Source: Acanthosoma haemorrhoidale
Taxonomy: Eukaryota; Arthropoda; Insecta; Hemiptera; Acanthosomatidae
Direction: 5' to 3'
Assembly (NCBI GenBank): GCA_930367205.1
Contig: OV884012.1
Coordinates: forward strand, 57,247,239 to 57,311,238
DNA length: 64,000 bases
How positions within the stretch are numbered: position 1 is the first letter of the stretch; each line of letters starts with the position of its first letter. Shown here piece by piece: positions 23,501-35,852 of the stretch. The notes beneath the pieces are model-generated. The model saw nothing but the letters and a program-made list of their open reading frames with translations, searched no databases and had not been told where the DNA came from. A program made the position numbers and the translations under genes.

Positions 23501-26500
23501 CGAATGGCGTGTAAATTTATTCTAATATTTATTCTATATAGTTTGGAAAGAACTAGTTAAAACAGTTATTAAGAAATGACATGGGTATCGTTCAATGTTT
23601 CTGTTATGTATAGATTATTATTAGATCAAGTATTGCCAGCAAGCAGTCGGATATAGAATTTATTAATTTTTTATGTCAACCGTGGAAAAATTCTTACAGT
23701 TACAAAAAACCCACAACTGACAGAGTAATAAAAATTGAAAATTCTTTATGACAAATCATATATTATTCAAAATAATATGATCATTCATTCAACTTTTAAT
23801 TAGCAATTGTCGACTCTAAATAGATGTTTTAGATGATTTCACCTTGAACAAAACTGTTAAAACTGCTCTATTGCTTAACATATCGTACACTTTTTGAGGA
23901 CAACCAATGCAAGAATCCAGGTAAAATTCGATGTGTAGTTCTAATGCATACCTAAAACAATAAACAGACAATATAACTTCAAATAACTAAAATAGCTATT
24001 GCATAATCATGATCATACTACATTATTTCTGCGACCATTCTATTGCCACCATAACCGCTAACGTATAACATGTAGACATAAATACTAAAGATAAAATATG
24101 ATTCCGTAGATTAAAAGTATAACCACTCTTTACGGGTTTATTATTAAACTTCTATAGAAAATGCAAATTATTAATAGGGCGAGACAAGATTTTTTACACC
24201 TTGTAGTATTGTACATAATAATAATTACACTTTATATTAACCTTTATATAATTTATTTTACAGTATTTATTTTTCACATTCAGAGTTGGGAAAAAACGAA
24301 TTTCGATTAACAACTAACAACAATAACTTAATTAGTTAGTCGTACCTCCACCTAACAAATAACAATTTATTTGTTAGTTGAATTCGCAACTATTTTCTTT
24401 CGATTTCATAAGTTGTAGTTCAAATAGACTAGTACAGCTTATAATTGAGAAAAGAAATAATTGTTAACTTCAATTAACTGCTAATAATTAGAAACAGTTT
24501 CTCAATCAACAACTAACAATTAAATTGTGTCTCATCAATTTCGTAAAAATACGGAAATGGTTTAGTTTATTTTTTTTGTGATTCCAGAACGATAGAGTGA
24601 ATTATATTCTATGTTCTATTAGTTTTTCAATGTCTCCACCTTCATCATTTTATAAGTGATTCCTATGACGGGTTTTAGATATTTTATACTTTTTCCAACA
24701 ATTCCTTTTTTTTCATTTTTTCTTTAACCGCGTTAATTTATAACATGTATTTTTAGTTTTAAAACCAATCTGCAACCAAAATGTTGAGCCTTGGTCACAC
24801 ATTTAAAAATCTGCATACTACTTTAACAATGATGGCAAAAACAGTATAAAAATAAAATAACACATTATTATAATTATTTTATTTCTTACTAAATGATGAG
24901 ATGGTTAACACCTATATAATGGGGCGTATGGTCAAACGAAACATTAAACTTTATTTTTTAATTTTAAGAAAAACAGGTTATCCCAACTTCAAATGTTTTT
25001 TTACTGCATGCAAAATAGCAGAATTCAAAAAGAAAGAAATTAAAATGAAGCTAATCTTATTTCATTTAAATCGAAATTCAATTGCTTTCAGAATCATCCT
25101 CATTTCGAAATTATGATTGGATAGGTGATTGACTTTTGGCCTTTATTTCATGGAAGCAAAAGAAAACAATCTCTCTACCGGTGCAGAGGATGGCAAAGGA
25201 GTGACTTTTTTATTGAGAGTAGGGGAATCTAGACTGTCATAATCATTACAACAATAGTTACAAAAGTAGTTTGAAATCCCTCTCGGTTGGCCACCTGTGC
25301 TTCACAGATCCCTCCGAAATAAAAAAAAATCAGCAAACTTACTATATTCATTCCCTGGTTAAGGTGCAGGGCAGGGTATGTCATTGGTTGAATGACCATC
25401 ACCCTCAACTTTGGTTGGCATTTTTTTCAGTGCCGCGTTCCTGAATATTTGCAGAAAATGTCCATGGTGAGCTACGTCAATACAAGACAACCATCTTTAC
25501 TTAAAGCTTGGATGAGAATATGCCGCAACGACGGCCATTTCGGCTGGAAGTGGTTCGATGTTAAAAAACACGCTGAAACATTTCTCTATACTTGCACTGT
25601 ATATTTTAACCAAGAGCTGGAAGTCAACCCACTGTTGCTGCCGACGAGCCAACATTTTTTTTCCTATCATAACCATAAAAGGTATTATTGTGCCAAAAAA
25701 TTTTTCTGATTGTAACATGTCAGGTAAAGTGGCGATGGGTGAAGAGTACGTCAGGTACTCGGTAAGTTTATATGAAGGAAGCCGTCTCCATCCTACTGCA
25801 GTTTTGTTTTTAATCGCCGATATATCCCAGGGCACTTATTTTGTATACTCGCGATTTGTTTCAATGCATCGTACTAACAATTCCACCTGGTTTCCCCAGG
25901 TCTTTTAAGAGAATGTCCCAGAACTTCTTGGAGTACTTCAGCAGATTTTGGTCTAGATGAAAAATTCCAAAGGACATTGCACTTAGATAGAACTTTCTTA
26001 TGAAAGCCCAATAAGGTTGGATGTTGCGAGAAACCTTTGGTGACACCGGTTGTTGGGCACAAACGGAGCTATGCGAGCAGCACTGAAGGTGGGTTGGTAA
26101 GTATCGATGTATTTCCACGGGGAATTTTGCAGGAGGCAAAGAAAGGTGAGCGATAACAGTAAGGCAGTGTCTGTACTTGTGGTATTCCGGGTCTGACGAG
26201 CGCCTGAGCATCGCACTGTTCAATATCCGCACAATCGTTGGGGTGTGGGTGGTATTCAGTGAACGTCTGAATCAAACCGGCATCAACCCCAAACTGTTTG
26301 AACGACGTTTGTTGCATTGCCAGTGACTGTTTCTATGATTTTGCCGCGGAATAAACCATATTCCATATGAATTTATCGTATAAGAGCAGCGATTTTATCG
26401 TAGGTATGAGATTTTTTAAATCCCCGACAGGCTAAAGCTCCCTATTCTCTTTTGTACTTATTGTCGATCCAGTGTAATGTGACGCCCAAGAAACCTCTTT

Positions 26501-29500
26501 TCTTCCCCGACCAAACGTCCGCTGTAGCTTATATTACAGTTATTTTAAATATTGGCCAGTTACAAAAACCATTTGTCTTCAATTTTGATTGGCTTCAGAT
26601 AAAAATCGATGTGTTGTTCTACTTTATATCTAAAACGTTAAAAACCATTCATGTGGAAATCTCTTAAATATTTTCAATACTCTTTTAATGTAATTTACTA
26701 AAATACAAACATTTATGATATGTGAAACAAATTTAACTGGCTTACTTAAGCTGTTTATTTTATGGCTACAGTAAAATATATTAGGGTGGGTTATGAGGCT
26801 CACCGCTCTTCATCGCTGTTGAGGGCAATGAAAGGTTTTCAGTTTGACATTTCATGTTGCTACAGTTTAACTTTAATTAGTTTAACCATAAATTAAATTA
26901 CAAGAAGAGTTGCTTTCAAAAATTCAAGTCAAGTATTACGCAATAACACGCTTGCTCACAAGGTTTTCGTTGTGGTTTCAAAAACAATTTTTGAACGACG
27001 TTTTCAAGCCATAGAAATAAACACACATCAAGAATTATATAAATATTAGACGAGACCCCTAGATGTTGAATTTGATACCCTTCCCAATATTATAGAAAAT
27101 CTTCATTTTTTAATCTCAAGGTGATTGTAATCATTTGTGATAAATTGTATAGGCCATCGCAATATCAAATGGATCCCATAATTAGAATTTCATGTTTCAA
27201 GGTCGAACGAAGGACTTACACTAGTATGAAAAAACTTGTCAGTCCCTAGAAATAGATCATACGGACGAAGCAATCTATCAGTCTTTGCTTGTCTTGTTCA
27301 TTTGTCTTTACTTCACTATAATTACTTTAATTATTCACTATTAATTTTATATATTTGAAGTTATTTTGTTTTATTGGTAGTAAATCTAACATATCAAGTA
27401 GCAATTCCTAAATACCTTTCCCTGCTTTGTACCTTACCATTAGACTGTCCGAATACAAGGTTCTGTTAGTTGGTTGTCCCTAAATCAAATTTATGGGTGA
27501 TTGGATAAAGTTACCGAAGACAAGGTGCCATCTTATTAATGAGTTGCTTTCCAGGATATGAGGACTGCTATCTGCTCTCAATAAATTAAAATTTTACCTT
27601 TTTCCATTTATTGTATGCTGTGTTCCATCATTTTTAGACTCTCCATAATTTAATCGAAACTTATCCAGTTTATATTTTCCAAAAAATGGTCCTTCAGAAA
27701 TAAATGCTTCCCCTCTCAATGTTCCTTCAACTAGAAATATCCGAATATAAAAGTACATTATAATTATATTTGTGATCTAATCTATTTAAAAAATGTCACT
27801 ATTAGTTAATATTTCCATGTCTACTTCCAATACCATGTCAGTAAATGGACAATGACAGATTGGAGAGTAAGGCTGGTATTTATGAAGTATAGTTCAAAGG
27901 GAGTTCAATATAAGTTTGTTATGCTAACAGCAATTTAAAATTTAAAAATAAAATAAAGCATACAAAGTATTTCAGGAACATCTTTTGTTTTCCGTAAATA
28001 TATTGTAATAGACAAACTTTAATATTTCATGTTATATAACTAAAGTTACGCTGCCACCTGTTTGCATTAGGTTGCCTTATTACACATGTTTGAAATGAAA
28101 GAACTTTATTCTGGGACATAAACCTCCAAAAAAAAGGTACTTACATATGATCACAGTATATGGATACACATCATAATAACAGATAATTATGTTTTAGATA
28201 AACAAAACTAAAATAAATAGAATGATTCAAAAGAAGCTGATGTAGGTTGGAGGATCTGAGCTTGAGGAGGTTATTTATATATCATAGGGTTTTAGTGGAT
28301 AAGGTTGGATGGTGGTAAATCACGAAGAAGTATTTCCCAAGGAAAAAGCCATTCTGTATCCAGCATAGCGATGCGAAATGTTCTCAGTTTCTAGAAGATA
28401 ATTCAAAGTGAACCGCTTTAAAGACATAAAAATCTGTTGATGATAAATAATATAATTATATATAGAAGACACTAATCAACTAATTAAGCTACCAATCAGG
28501 GTGGTATCTAATCTCCTTCTGGCTGTTGAACCGTTCTGGTTTTTCAGCCCTAGCGGTGGAAGATTAATTGATTATGAAATCCTCTTCAAATCTTGGACGC
28601 TGGGGGAATTTATGCAAGTAGTAGTGATGAGTTTTATTTTGATGTTCACTAGGTCATTAACATGGAGATTGCTTCTATTATTATGTAGAAGTTCTACCTT
28701 ATGTGGGGTTTCTTGGTGATTTGAATTGGTAATAAATTAATTAAATTGGCTATCCTTAAGTCTAATATGTTCCTGGAATCTCATTTTTAATTCTGCTAAC
28801 TTGTTCTGTCCACATATATGGCCTCACATTTCCAGTAGGATGTGTTTTGTTATTGGTAATAATAATAAATACTAACAGTCCTTGTTATTATTATATTTGA
28901 CTACTTTCTACCAAAACATATAACAGTACTAATAAAGCCAATATTCAATGTTACCAACATCAATTTTTAAAACCTCAACCCATCTTGGCAGAAGTCAACA
29001 AGAAGAAAATAATCTTTATTATATTCTGCAATATCCATTGCTATGTAATATTAGGGATTTCATACGGACACAGGGGTTCTTTAATTTTGCTTCTTAGAAA
29101 CCTTTAGCAATTTTCACACAACTAATATTCCTTACATTAGAAAATATTCCCACCGAAATAAAAATCATCTAGGAGTTTTATCTAGAAGCTTCAAAATGTA
29201 ATTTCTTAGACTGACAGGAACCTATAACCGAACAATGTAGTACAGAAGTTCATTGTCAAGAGTAATTTCATGAGGGAAGTTATAATAATGCATCAAGTCA
29301 TTACTACTACTGTCACTAGCCGAGTTTAGCCACCCTCCATTATAATATCCCATGACTATTGACAACATAGCATCTTTTAATTCTTTGTTGTTTTTAATTA
29401 TATTCATATCTTTATTAATAATCGATGTTGGGGGTGAATGGTCTATATAGCCCGTAACTTCTCGATGACCATACACAAAATTATGGAATTTTTGAAATGC

Positions 29501-32500
29501 AAACGTTAGTGCAAGAAGCTGTTTCTCAATTTGAGCGTAATTGTTTTCACAATCTGTCAGAGATCGACTAGAAAATCATTTTTATTTCACTTCTTGGGAT
29601 AAGGGAACACCATATAACATCTATGCTTGATTCAACTTGAATTACTGCAGGTTTATTTTGGCCGAAGGAACCCATCATAGCAATTTTCTCAGCTATTTCT
29701 CTGATTTTATCCAATTAACCATCATGATTTGATGTCCATTGCCAGATATTACCTTTCTCCAATAGCTGCCTTAATTGTGATAAAAACTCAAATAAATAAG
29801 GTAAGTGGCTCCTCAAATAATTGACCATCCCTAATATTATTTGGATATCCTCAACATTCTGACCATAATATAAATTTATGATTGATTTGATTCTCTCTGG
29901 ATCTGGTTTATTTTAATTTTTATTAAATGAAAATCTCATATTTTTCACTTCATTGACAAATTATTGGATCTTATCAGGGTTACATTTTACGCCATTATTC
30001 CTGCCTACTTGAATAACTGGTGCTAAAATTTTTTTCAACTCCAAATCAGATTCTACTGCACATAAAAATGTACTGTTAGCCCTTTGATATCACCAAACTA
30101 TTTTGTGAGCAGTTTTTAAAATATCTCAGTTGGACTGAAAGGGGCACTGAGGTACTGATATATCCCAAAAGGTGCTGAATGAACATAGATTGCTTGATTT
30201 CTTTGTTAAAAATCAGTTGGTGAAACCCCTGCTTAAAGTCAAACAAACAAAAATGATTCTTATTTGCCAATCCTAGACTTGTCACCTCAAAAGTGAAAAT
30301 TTCATAATAGTCTGTTACTAAAAATTTATTAAATTGTTGTGGGTGAGTACATAATATAAGGGATGAGTCTGGTTTCTCAACAACTACTAGATTGATTACC
30401 TATTCACCAGGCTCACTTATCGGTTGTATGACACCTTTACTAACCAAATCATCAAGTGTTAACTTTAGTTCATCTTTGATCTTAATAGGAACTCATCGAG
30501 CAGGGTACGCTTTTGATACAGCATTGTTTCCTAATTTTAATTTACAAATATCAGGTAATGTTCTCAACACATGACAAACATCTTTGCTTTGTTTTTACTT
30601 AAAAATAGTTTTAGATCTTTATGAAATTGTATTAACTGAATTCTAGAGATAAGGGTGAAATCCAGACATGTTTGCAGACCTAATATGGGTCTGTAGCGAT
30701 ATGTAGCGAAGCGCTAACTATATATGTAAATTACCCTACACTCTGGTTCATAATGTATTATAATAGAAACGCAAATCTGTGTAAACTTCTGGTAATAAAT
30801 CATAGAGAGGTCGGTAGTCGTGAAACAAGTAACAGAGGGCCGAAGGTCCTGCAATAAAACCTGAGAGGGTAAGCATTCTGCCCTAATAAAATCAACACGG
30901 TTTTACACGGTTATTACTAAGACCTTCAGTCACGTTCCGGCGGTCATAAAATCATGCCAGAAACAGTTTAGGGGACGAGCGGTCACGTAGCTCGGGAGGT
31001 GTGTCATCATAATGCACACCCTTTTTAGACCAACAGTCAATAAAATCAAGGGGGATTAGCCACCTGGGCATCAATAAACATTCCCCCTTTCAACCGACTC
31101 CGCCTTCCACGAGGGAGGGGGGGGGGTACAATATTTATATCAGGAAGTTTCGCCCTGAAAACACACTCTGTTTCCTAGTCTCCTCAGCCACACTACTTGT
31201 CACTTTACGCCAGGGCCGCTTGGCCCTGGGAGGCTCACTCTTCACTCTTCTCCAGTCTCTGCATCTCGAAAGTCGCGATACTCCAGAGCCCCGGGGCCCT
31301 GTAATCTTCTACTAGTCTACTCTCTCTCTCTGCCACACCTCTGGGCAGTCACCTCACAGCCTCTAGCAGACCTCTGACGACTTGTACTATTACACTGCCA
31401 ATCTCTCGCCCGAACTCTGAAAACTGGTCTTATTCTTTATGAACCTCTGAACCTCTCTCCTGAACACAATGTATTGTCGGGACACATCCCTATCAATAAA
31501 ATGGAGTCAGATATTAACGCCAACATGGAACATGGTCCATGTTATTAACTACAACAATCCGCACTTGTCACCAGGGCTAGAGTGATCAGGCACTCCCCTA
31601 GTGACGCCCCCCGACAATTGTTGACGTACCGACAGGGTCACACTTCGATAAATTACTTTCTACTAAAAAATTGGCATTAGTTTCCATTTTATTTTTACTT
31701 TCAAGCTATAAATTTATTGACCACGTAGGTTCAATCTTAAAACCACTAAGACTCTTACTTGATATTAGTTTTATGCATTGACGAATGAATACCTATTATA
31801 TTTTTCATGATTTCCACGGGCAGAACGTTGATATTTGCTCAGATGTCAAGTTCAAATAGTAAAACTATTGACCTCAACTTCCTCATGCCACTCATTGGCC
31901 AAACTAATTTTACTTGTTCTCTCAACAGTTACAATGCTTGATTAAACAAAATTATCTTCACTACCTGAGTTTTGATAGTTTCTTACATGTTTGACGGAAT
32001 TTCTACAGATTTTTTCAAAGTGGTCAAAGATGACTAAGTTGGTTGGTTGAATTCTTACAGACGTAACATCGTTGGTCAATTGCAGGACAACTTATAACCT
32101 TATGGTAATTACAGCAGTGACCACACTCTCAGATCAGATCAGCTTTTGTTTTGTAACTTTTACATTGTTTTTTGTTCATTGTAAACAGTCCCACTTCCTT
32201 GGTTCTAATTATTACTATATTTGATCACATTCTAGCCAAAATATATAACAACATGGCAATGTAGAAACATTGCCTGTTTAGATAAACAGGAGATTTTATA
32301 AATGTCTGATTTATCATTAACCTGGGAGAACTCGCACCGGAGATTTTCTCTCACGTCGGTGGGGAGATCGGGCTTACGTTTTACTCTGTTACATTCATTG
32401 TTTAGATAATTACCCCCCCCCCAGTTCATGTTACGTCGTCCTTAGTCCTTGCACAATAAAATTTTGGTAGAAAAAGTCCGTACAGTGAGAAATTCTGTTC

Positions 32501-33797
32501 TCATAGCATGGACTTAAAGATGAGACGATTTTCAAAAAGAAAGTGTGTGAGAGAAGGTTTCTGTGCATTCTATCCACAAAGCAGTAATAAAATAAAGAAG
32601 AAAGTATGCGGAAAAAGGAATATACCTATTTCCCCCTCATACCTTATACGTGTTGACGACTGTTTACTTTTATTATAGTGCCCAAAATGAGTTGATGATC
32701 GTTCACCTTTATTTTATCAACACTTTGACGTGTAATGTTTATTTAATTATATTAGGATACCTTACTAAAATAAATCTAAACATTTCTTATTAAACTTACT
32801 TTGAGGTTTATTGATTAAAATAATTTTTGTTAGTTCACGATACTCTTTTACTTATCCTTTTATCGTTTAAACGACTAAACATAACCGTTCATTTGATATC
32901 CTGGTAACACTTTTAGCAGTCAAGTTTATTTTTATCTATTTACTACTTATAATATATTTTGTGTTGAGTTATTTCCTTTGCATTGGTGTTTATGAATACT
33001 TCATTTCTTTCGGTTGATATAAAAGGGTTTGATATCGGAGTGAGCAAATACATATGTAGCACAATCTGTATTGGGAGATTATGAGAGAGTTGAAATCTCT
33101 CGATGGAAAGATAATTTATTTTAATAGAAACGCTCCAGGTAGGATAGGCCATCTATAAGTAAAGTACTTAAAGGTGTAAAAAAGTATTATATATTTAATT
33201 ATATATAAGTTTACGGTAACCCTTTGTGGTTGAACCGCATGAGTATAATGACTAAAACACATTTGATATTTTGCTTAAGTTCACAAAAAAATAAATTATG
33301 AATGAATTACCAGTCAGTCCAGTGTTATGGATAATAGTTTCTTTATGGCTGTCAAAAACTCCATCGAATACTATTCTCTTAAAACTGCATCTTTTAACAT
33401 TTTTTGTTTCGATATCAATTGGAGATTCATTAAAATTTCCCAAATGTTTCTTTTCCAAGGCTTTCCACTTCTTTGGATCAACTTTATCTTCAACTTCTTT
33501 AGTACCAACTACTGGCTGCCACTGTTGTGCTGCCTTAATGCTTTCTTTCCACCAACGATATATAGTATAATCAGGTCTTTGTACCCCTCTCTTATCGTAC
33601 TGCTTCATATACGACTCAAACATTTCCTTAAGTATCTTCAAAGGCCTTGGATTTTTTTCAAGCTCTTTCTTTATCAGTACCGCTAAACCTTTTATTTTTG
33701 GCTTTTTTGCTACAATTTTTTTTTTGCCTTTAGTTTTTTTAGATTTACCCAGCAACTTCTTACCTTTATTTTTCCTTTTTCCTGTTTTCTTTGCCAT
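20417..33797 (-). CDS. gene B: alpha-carbonic-anhydrase-related protein (5 exons, 369 aa)
   Basis: The joined exons 33797-33311, 27730-27598, 23951-23843, 22731-22513 and 20578-20417 give one open frame of 369 residues, with GT-AG junctions and the same phases as gene A. It shares SPIDIETK, VEGTL-G-AF, DGTQHTINGKR, YALELH and NVEWIIFK with the family. Two zinc ligands are replaced in KFRLNYG (R188 and N190 where alpha-CAs have His94 and His96), and Glu106 is Q200. The third ligand H213, E211 and the Thr-Thr pair (T294-T295 in GSCTTSD) remain. Without two of three ligands it should not bind catalytic zinc, so it is a CA-related protein by inference. Residues 1-35 are extremely Lys-rich, a possible nuclear or nucleic-acid-contacting tail. 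There is no signal peptide. The C-terminus repeats the gene A pattern C-x5-C-x-C. Confidence 0.87.
20767..21663 (+). mobile_element. solo LTR, family A, copy 1
   Basis: 897 bp beginning TGTAGTGACC and ending CCCCCCGACA, flanked by the exact 5-bp duplication CTTGT (20762-20766 and 21664-21668). It is homologous throughout to 30692-31634 and contains no coding sequence, so it is a solo LTR from recombination of an LTR retrotransposon. It lies in the last intron of gene B. A 130-codon open frame inside it is incidental. Its segment near 21510-21560 also matches LTR family B. Confidence 0.88.
22513..22731 (-). CDS. gene B exon 4, Thr-Thr loop kept
   Basis: 73 codons after a TTTATAG acceptor. PSYYELFSLIP is identical to gene A. 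The loop GSCTTSDD retains two threonines like the canonical SLTTPP. The donor is CAG|GTTACT, weaker than consensus but in the same position and phase as gene A. Confidence 0.87.
23843..23951 (-). CDS. gene B exon 3
   Basis: 109 bases after a GTTTTAG acceptor, one codon longer than in gene A. It encodes RYALELHIEFYLD, keeping the E-L-H of the third zinc ligand strand, and ends VLTVLFK before AAG|GTGAAA. Confidence 0.85.
23952..27597. other. gene B intron 2
   Basis: Contains the hAT remnant at 25480-26330. At about 24290-24530 there is a patch of repeated AACTAACAA/TTGTTAGTT motifs in both orientations beginning CAGAGTTGGGAAA, which may be the start of a hAT-type non-autonomous element; no matching right end was found. 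Confidence 0.4.
25480..26330 (-). pseudogene. hAT-like transposase C-terminal remnant
   Basis: Minus-strand frames carry, in order, TNLIGLS and LSSRPKSAEV-like text, LKRPGETRWN (near 25900), a segment ending Q-S-E-K-x-F and PFMVMIGKK, then MAVVAAYSHPSFK (near 25505). The ETRWN motif and the AAxSHPxFK motif are typical of BED/hAT transposase-like proteins. Several frame changes and stops break it. No ends or target duplication were found. Confidence 0.55.
27598..27730 (-). CDS. gene B exon 2, zinc histidines lost
   Basis: 133 bases, exactly the length of the gene A counterpart. The acceptor is TTTCTAG and the donor AAG|GTAAAA. It encodes KFRLNYGESK where gene A has KFHFHFGDRE, so the H-x-H zinc pair is R-x-N. 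Confidence 0.88.
28480..32430 (-). mobile_element. decayed Ty3/Gypsy retrotransposon interrupted by a solo LTR
   Basis: In gene B intron 1. Minus-strand order: a CCHC-like knuckle (C-x2-C...H...C, about 32130-32020); an aspartic-protease-like segment (about 31870-31650) interrupted by LTR A2 and resuming as ILGLQTC at 30685; reverse transcriptase (DDLVSKGVIQPISEPGE near 30410, FDFKQGFHQLIF near 30240); RNase H-like IEKQLLALTFAFQKFHNFVY (about 29520) and YIDHSPP; and a possible integrase tail (NDLVNIKIK near 28650). The integrase core seems absent. Many stops and frameshifts. Element ends were not identified. Confidence 0.72.
30692..31634 (+). mobile_element. solo LTR, family A, copy 2, nested in Gypsy protease
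   Basis: 943 bp, TGTAGCGATA...TACCGACA, flanked by the exact 5-bp duplication GGGTC (30687-30691 and 31635-31639). Compared with copy 1 it has a modified start and about 18 extra bases at the 3' end. The sequences on either side join as parts of a retroviral-type protease, so this LTR landed inside an older Gypsy copy. Confidence 0.87.
33311..33797 (-). CDS. gene B exon 1
   Basis: Residues 1-162 plus one base. It opens with a Lys/Gly-rich tract, then an acidic-basic helix region, DPKKW and NESPIDIETKNV (start of the CA fold). The donor is ACTG|GTAATT. The frame stays open upstream of ATG 33797 without another Met nearby, so this start is preferred. Confidence 0.8.
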
Positions 33798-34250
33798 TAT
33801 GGCAGTTGGGCCGTTTCCTTGTAAAGATGGAATACTATACGAATATTTGTGGTGGGTGCATGTTTTTTATTTTCAAGCTTGACCATTCATGCATTTTCAA
33901 TTGAAATAAAAACTTACATTTTAAAATTTGTGACTGGTGAGAGTGTAATAAAAACTTATAAAATTATTATATAAACCATATGTTTACATGGAAATAGCTT
34001 TAATGGAATTAAAGAAAATGAAATATTAATGAGAACCGAGTGTGTTTGAACATGTAACCCTCACAGGCTGCTTAGGCAGAATTTTAATGACCAGACTCGA
34101 TTTTTGATGTAAAATTTATTTAGCTGAAGTGGGCATGTTAACAGGACGTGTATCCACCGTGAGTTCTCTATCAGATAGAGACATAACATTTAGCATGGAG
34201 GTCCCATTTGATTTATTTGATGACAAAGTGAAAAATACAGCCATCTCCAT
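33798..34250. other. upstream region of gene B
   Basis: About 450 bp between the gene B start and LTR B1. It should hold the gene B promoter; no element could be assigned with confidence. Confidence 0.35.
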
Positions 34251-34974
<724 letters not shown>

Positions 34975-34979
34975 TCCAT

Positions 34980-35791
34980 AATGCATGATTAAGTGTAATT
35001 ATATGATTAGTTGGTTTTAAAATGTTGATATTTTTCTATATGTAATTTTATTCATACTAGAGAAGAGAAAACTCTTTTGATTGTTTCCACTTTATAGCAA
35101 TACTCCTATCAAACTGTAATTGTTTAATGTTAATTTAGTATACTTTTACTATCAAGATTATTTTTAGTTATTAATTAATTTAAATAGAATAGTTATTTAT
35201 TTAAATTATAAAATGGTGAAAAGTTAGTGTTATGAACATAATCTAGATAACAAATAACTTTAATATCAATATTAAATGTAACAATTCACAGCATAGAGTA
35301 GTAGTTAGTTCTTAGGACGTGTACTTAAAGCGCTACCGTTCACTCCGATTGAAACTACGATATTGGCTGTGCCTGTCTGTGATCTCTCAGAGACTAAAAA
35401 GCAGGTCATGTAGCTCTATGGAGAGCATATAAACAACTTGACAATTAACTGTTAGAATGCAAGCTATTTTATTATTTATTAAAAATTGAAAACAATCAGG
35501 GCGTTAATATTCAGTCTTCTGAATTATTTTGAATTAATTCATGTAGTGTATGTGTTAATCTGAAAATCAATTTCAATTTAGGTTCTTGAAAATGTTTACC
35601 ACAAAAGATATGTTTTTAGTTTGTTTATAATTGTTGTAATTAACAGTAATTACTGACTATTCAATGTTGTTAATAGGAATTCGTGAATTTATTAATTATA
35701 AAGGGAGCTATTTAGATGGGTGTGATACAAATCAACCTAGTTGTTTGTAGATATTGATTGATATTATTCAAAAATATTTTTGTTTACTGAA
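34980..35791. other. upstream region of gene C
   Basis: Contains the presumed gene C promoter and 5' UTR. A slightly GC-richer stretch lies at about 35310-35420. No TATA box or initiator is clear enough to call. Confidence 0.4.
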
Positions 35792-35852
35792 ATGGATGTT
35801 GATAGTGATCCTGGGTTTTTGGTAGTTGACCTGGAACATTGCGTTTCTGCAG
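35792..35852 (+). CDS. gene C exon 1
   Basis: Twenty codons plus one base from ATG 35792 to a GCAG|GTAATA donor. Acidic start (MDVDSD). It may be preceded by non-coding exons that cannot be seen from sequence alone. Confidence 0.7.

Noticed and set aside
25392..25908. Plus-strand open frames of 105 and 116 codons
   Set aside because: Antisense shadows of the hAT remnant, whose recognisable motifs are on the minus strand.
33298..33686. Plus-strand frames of 90 and 119 codons
   Set aside because: Antisense shadows of gene B exon 1.
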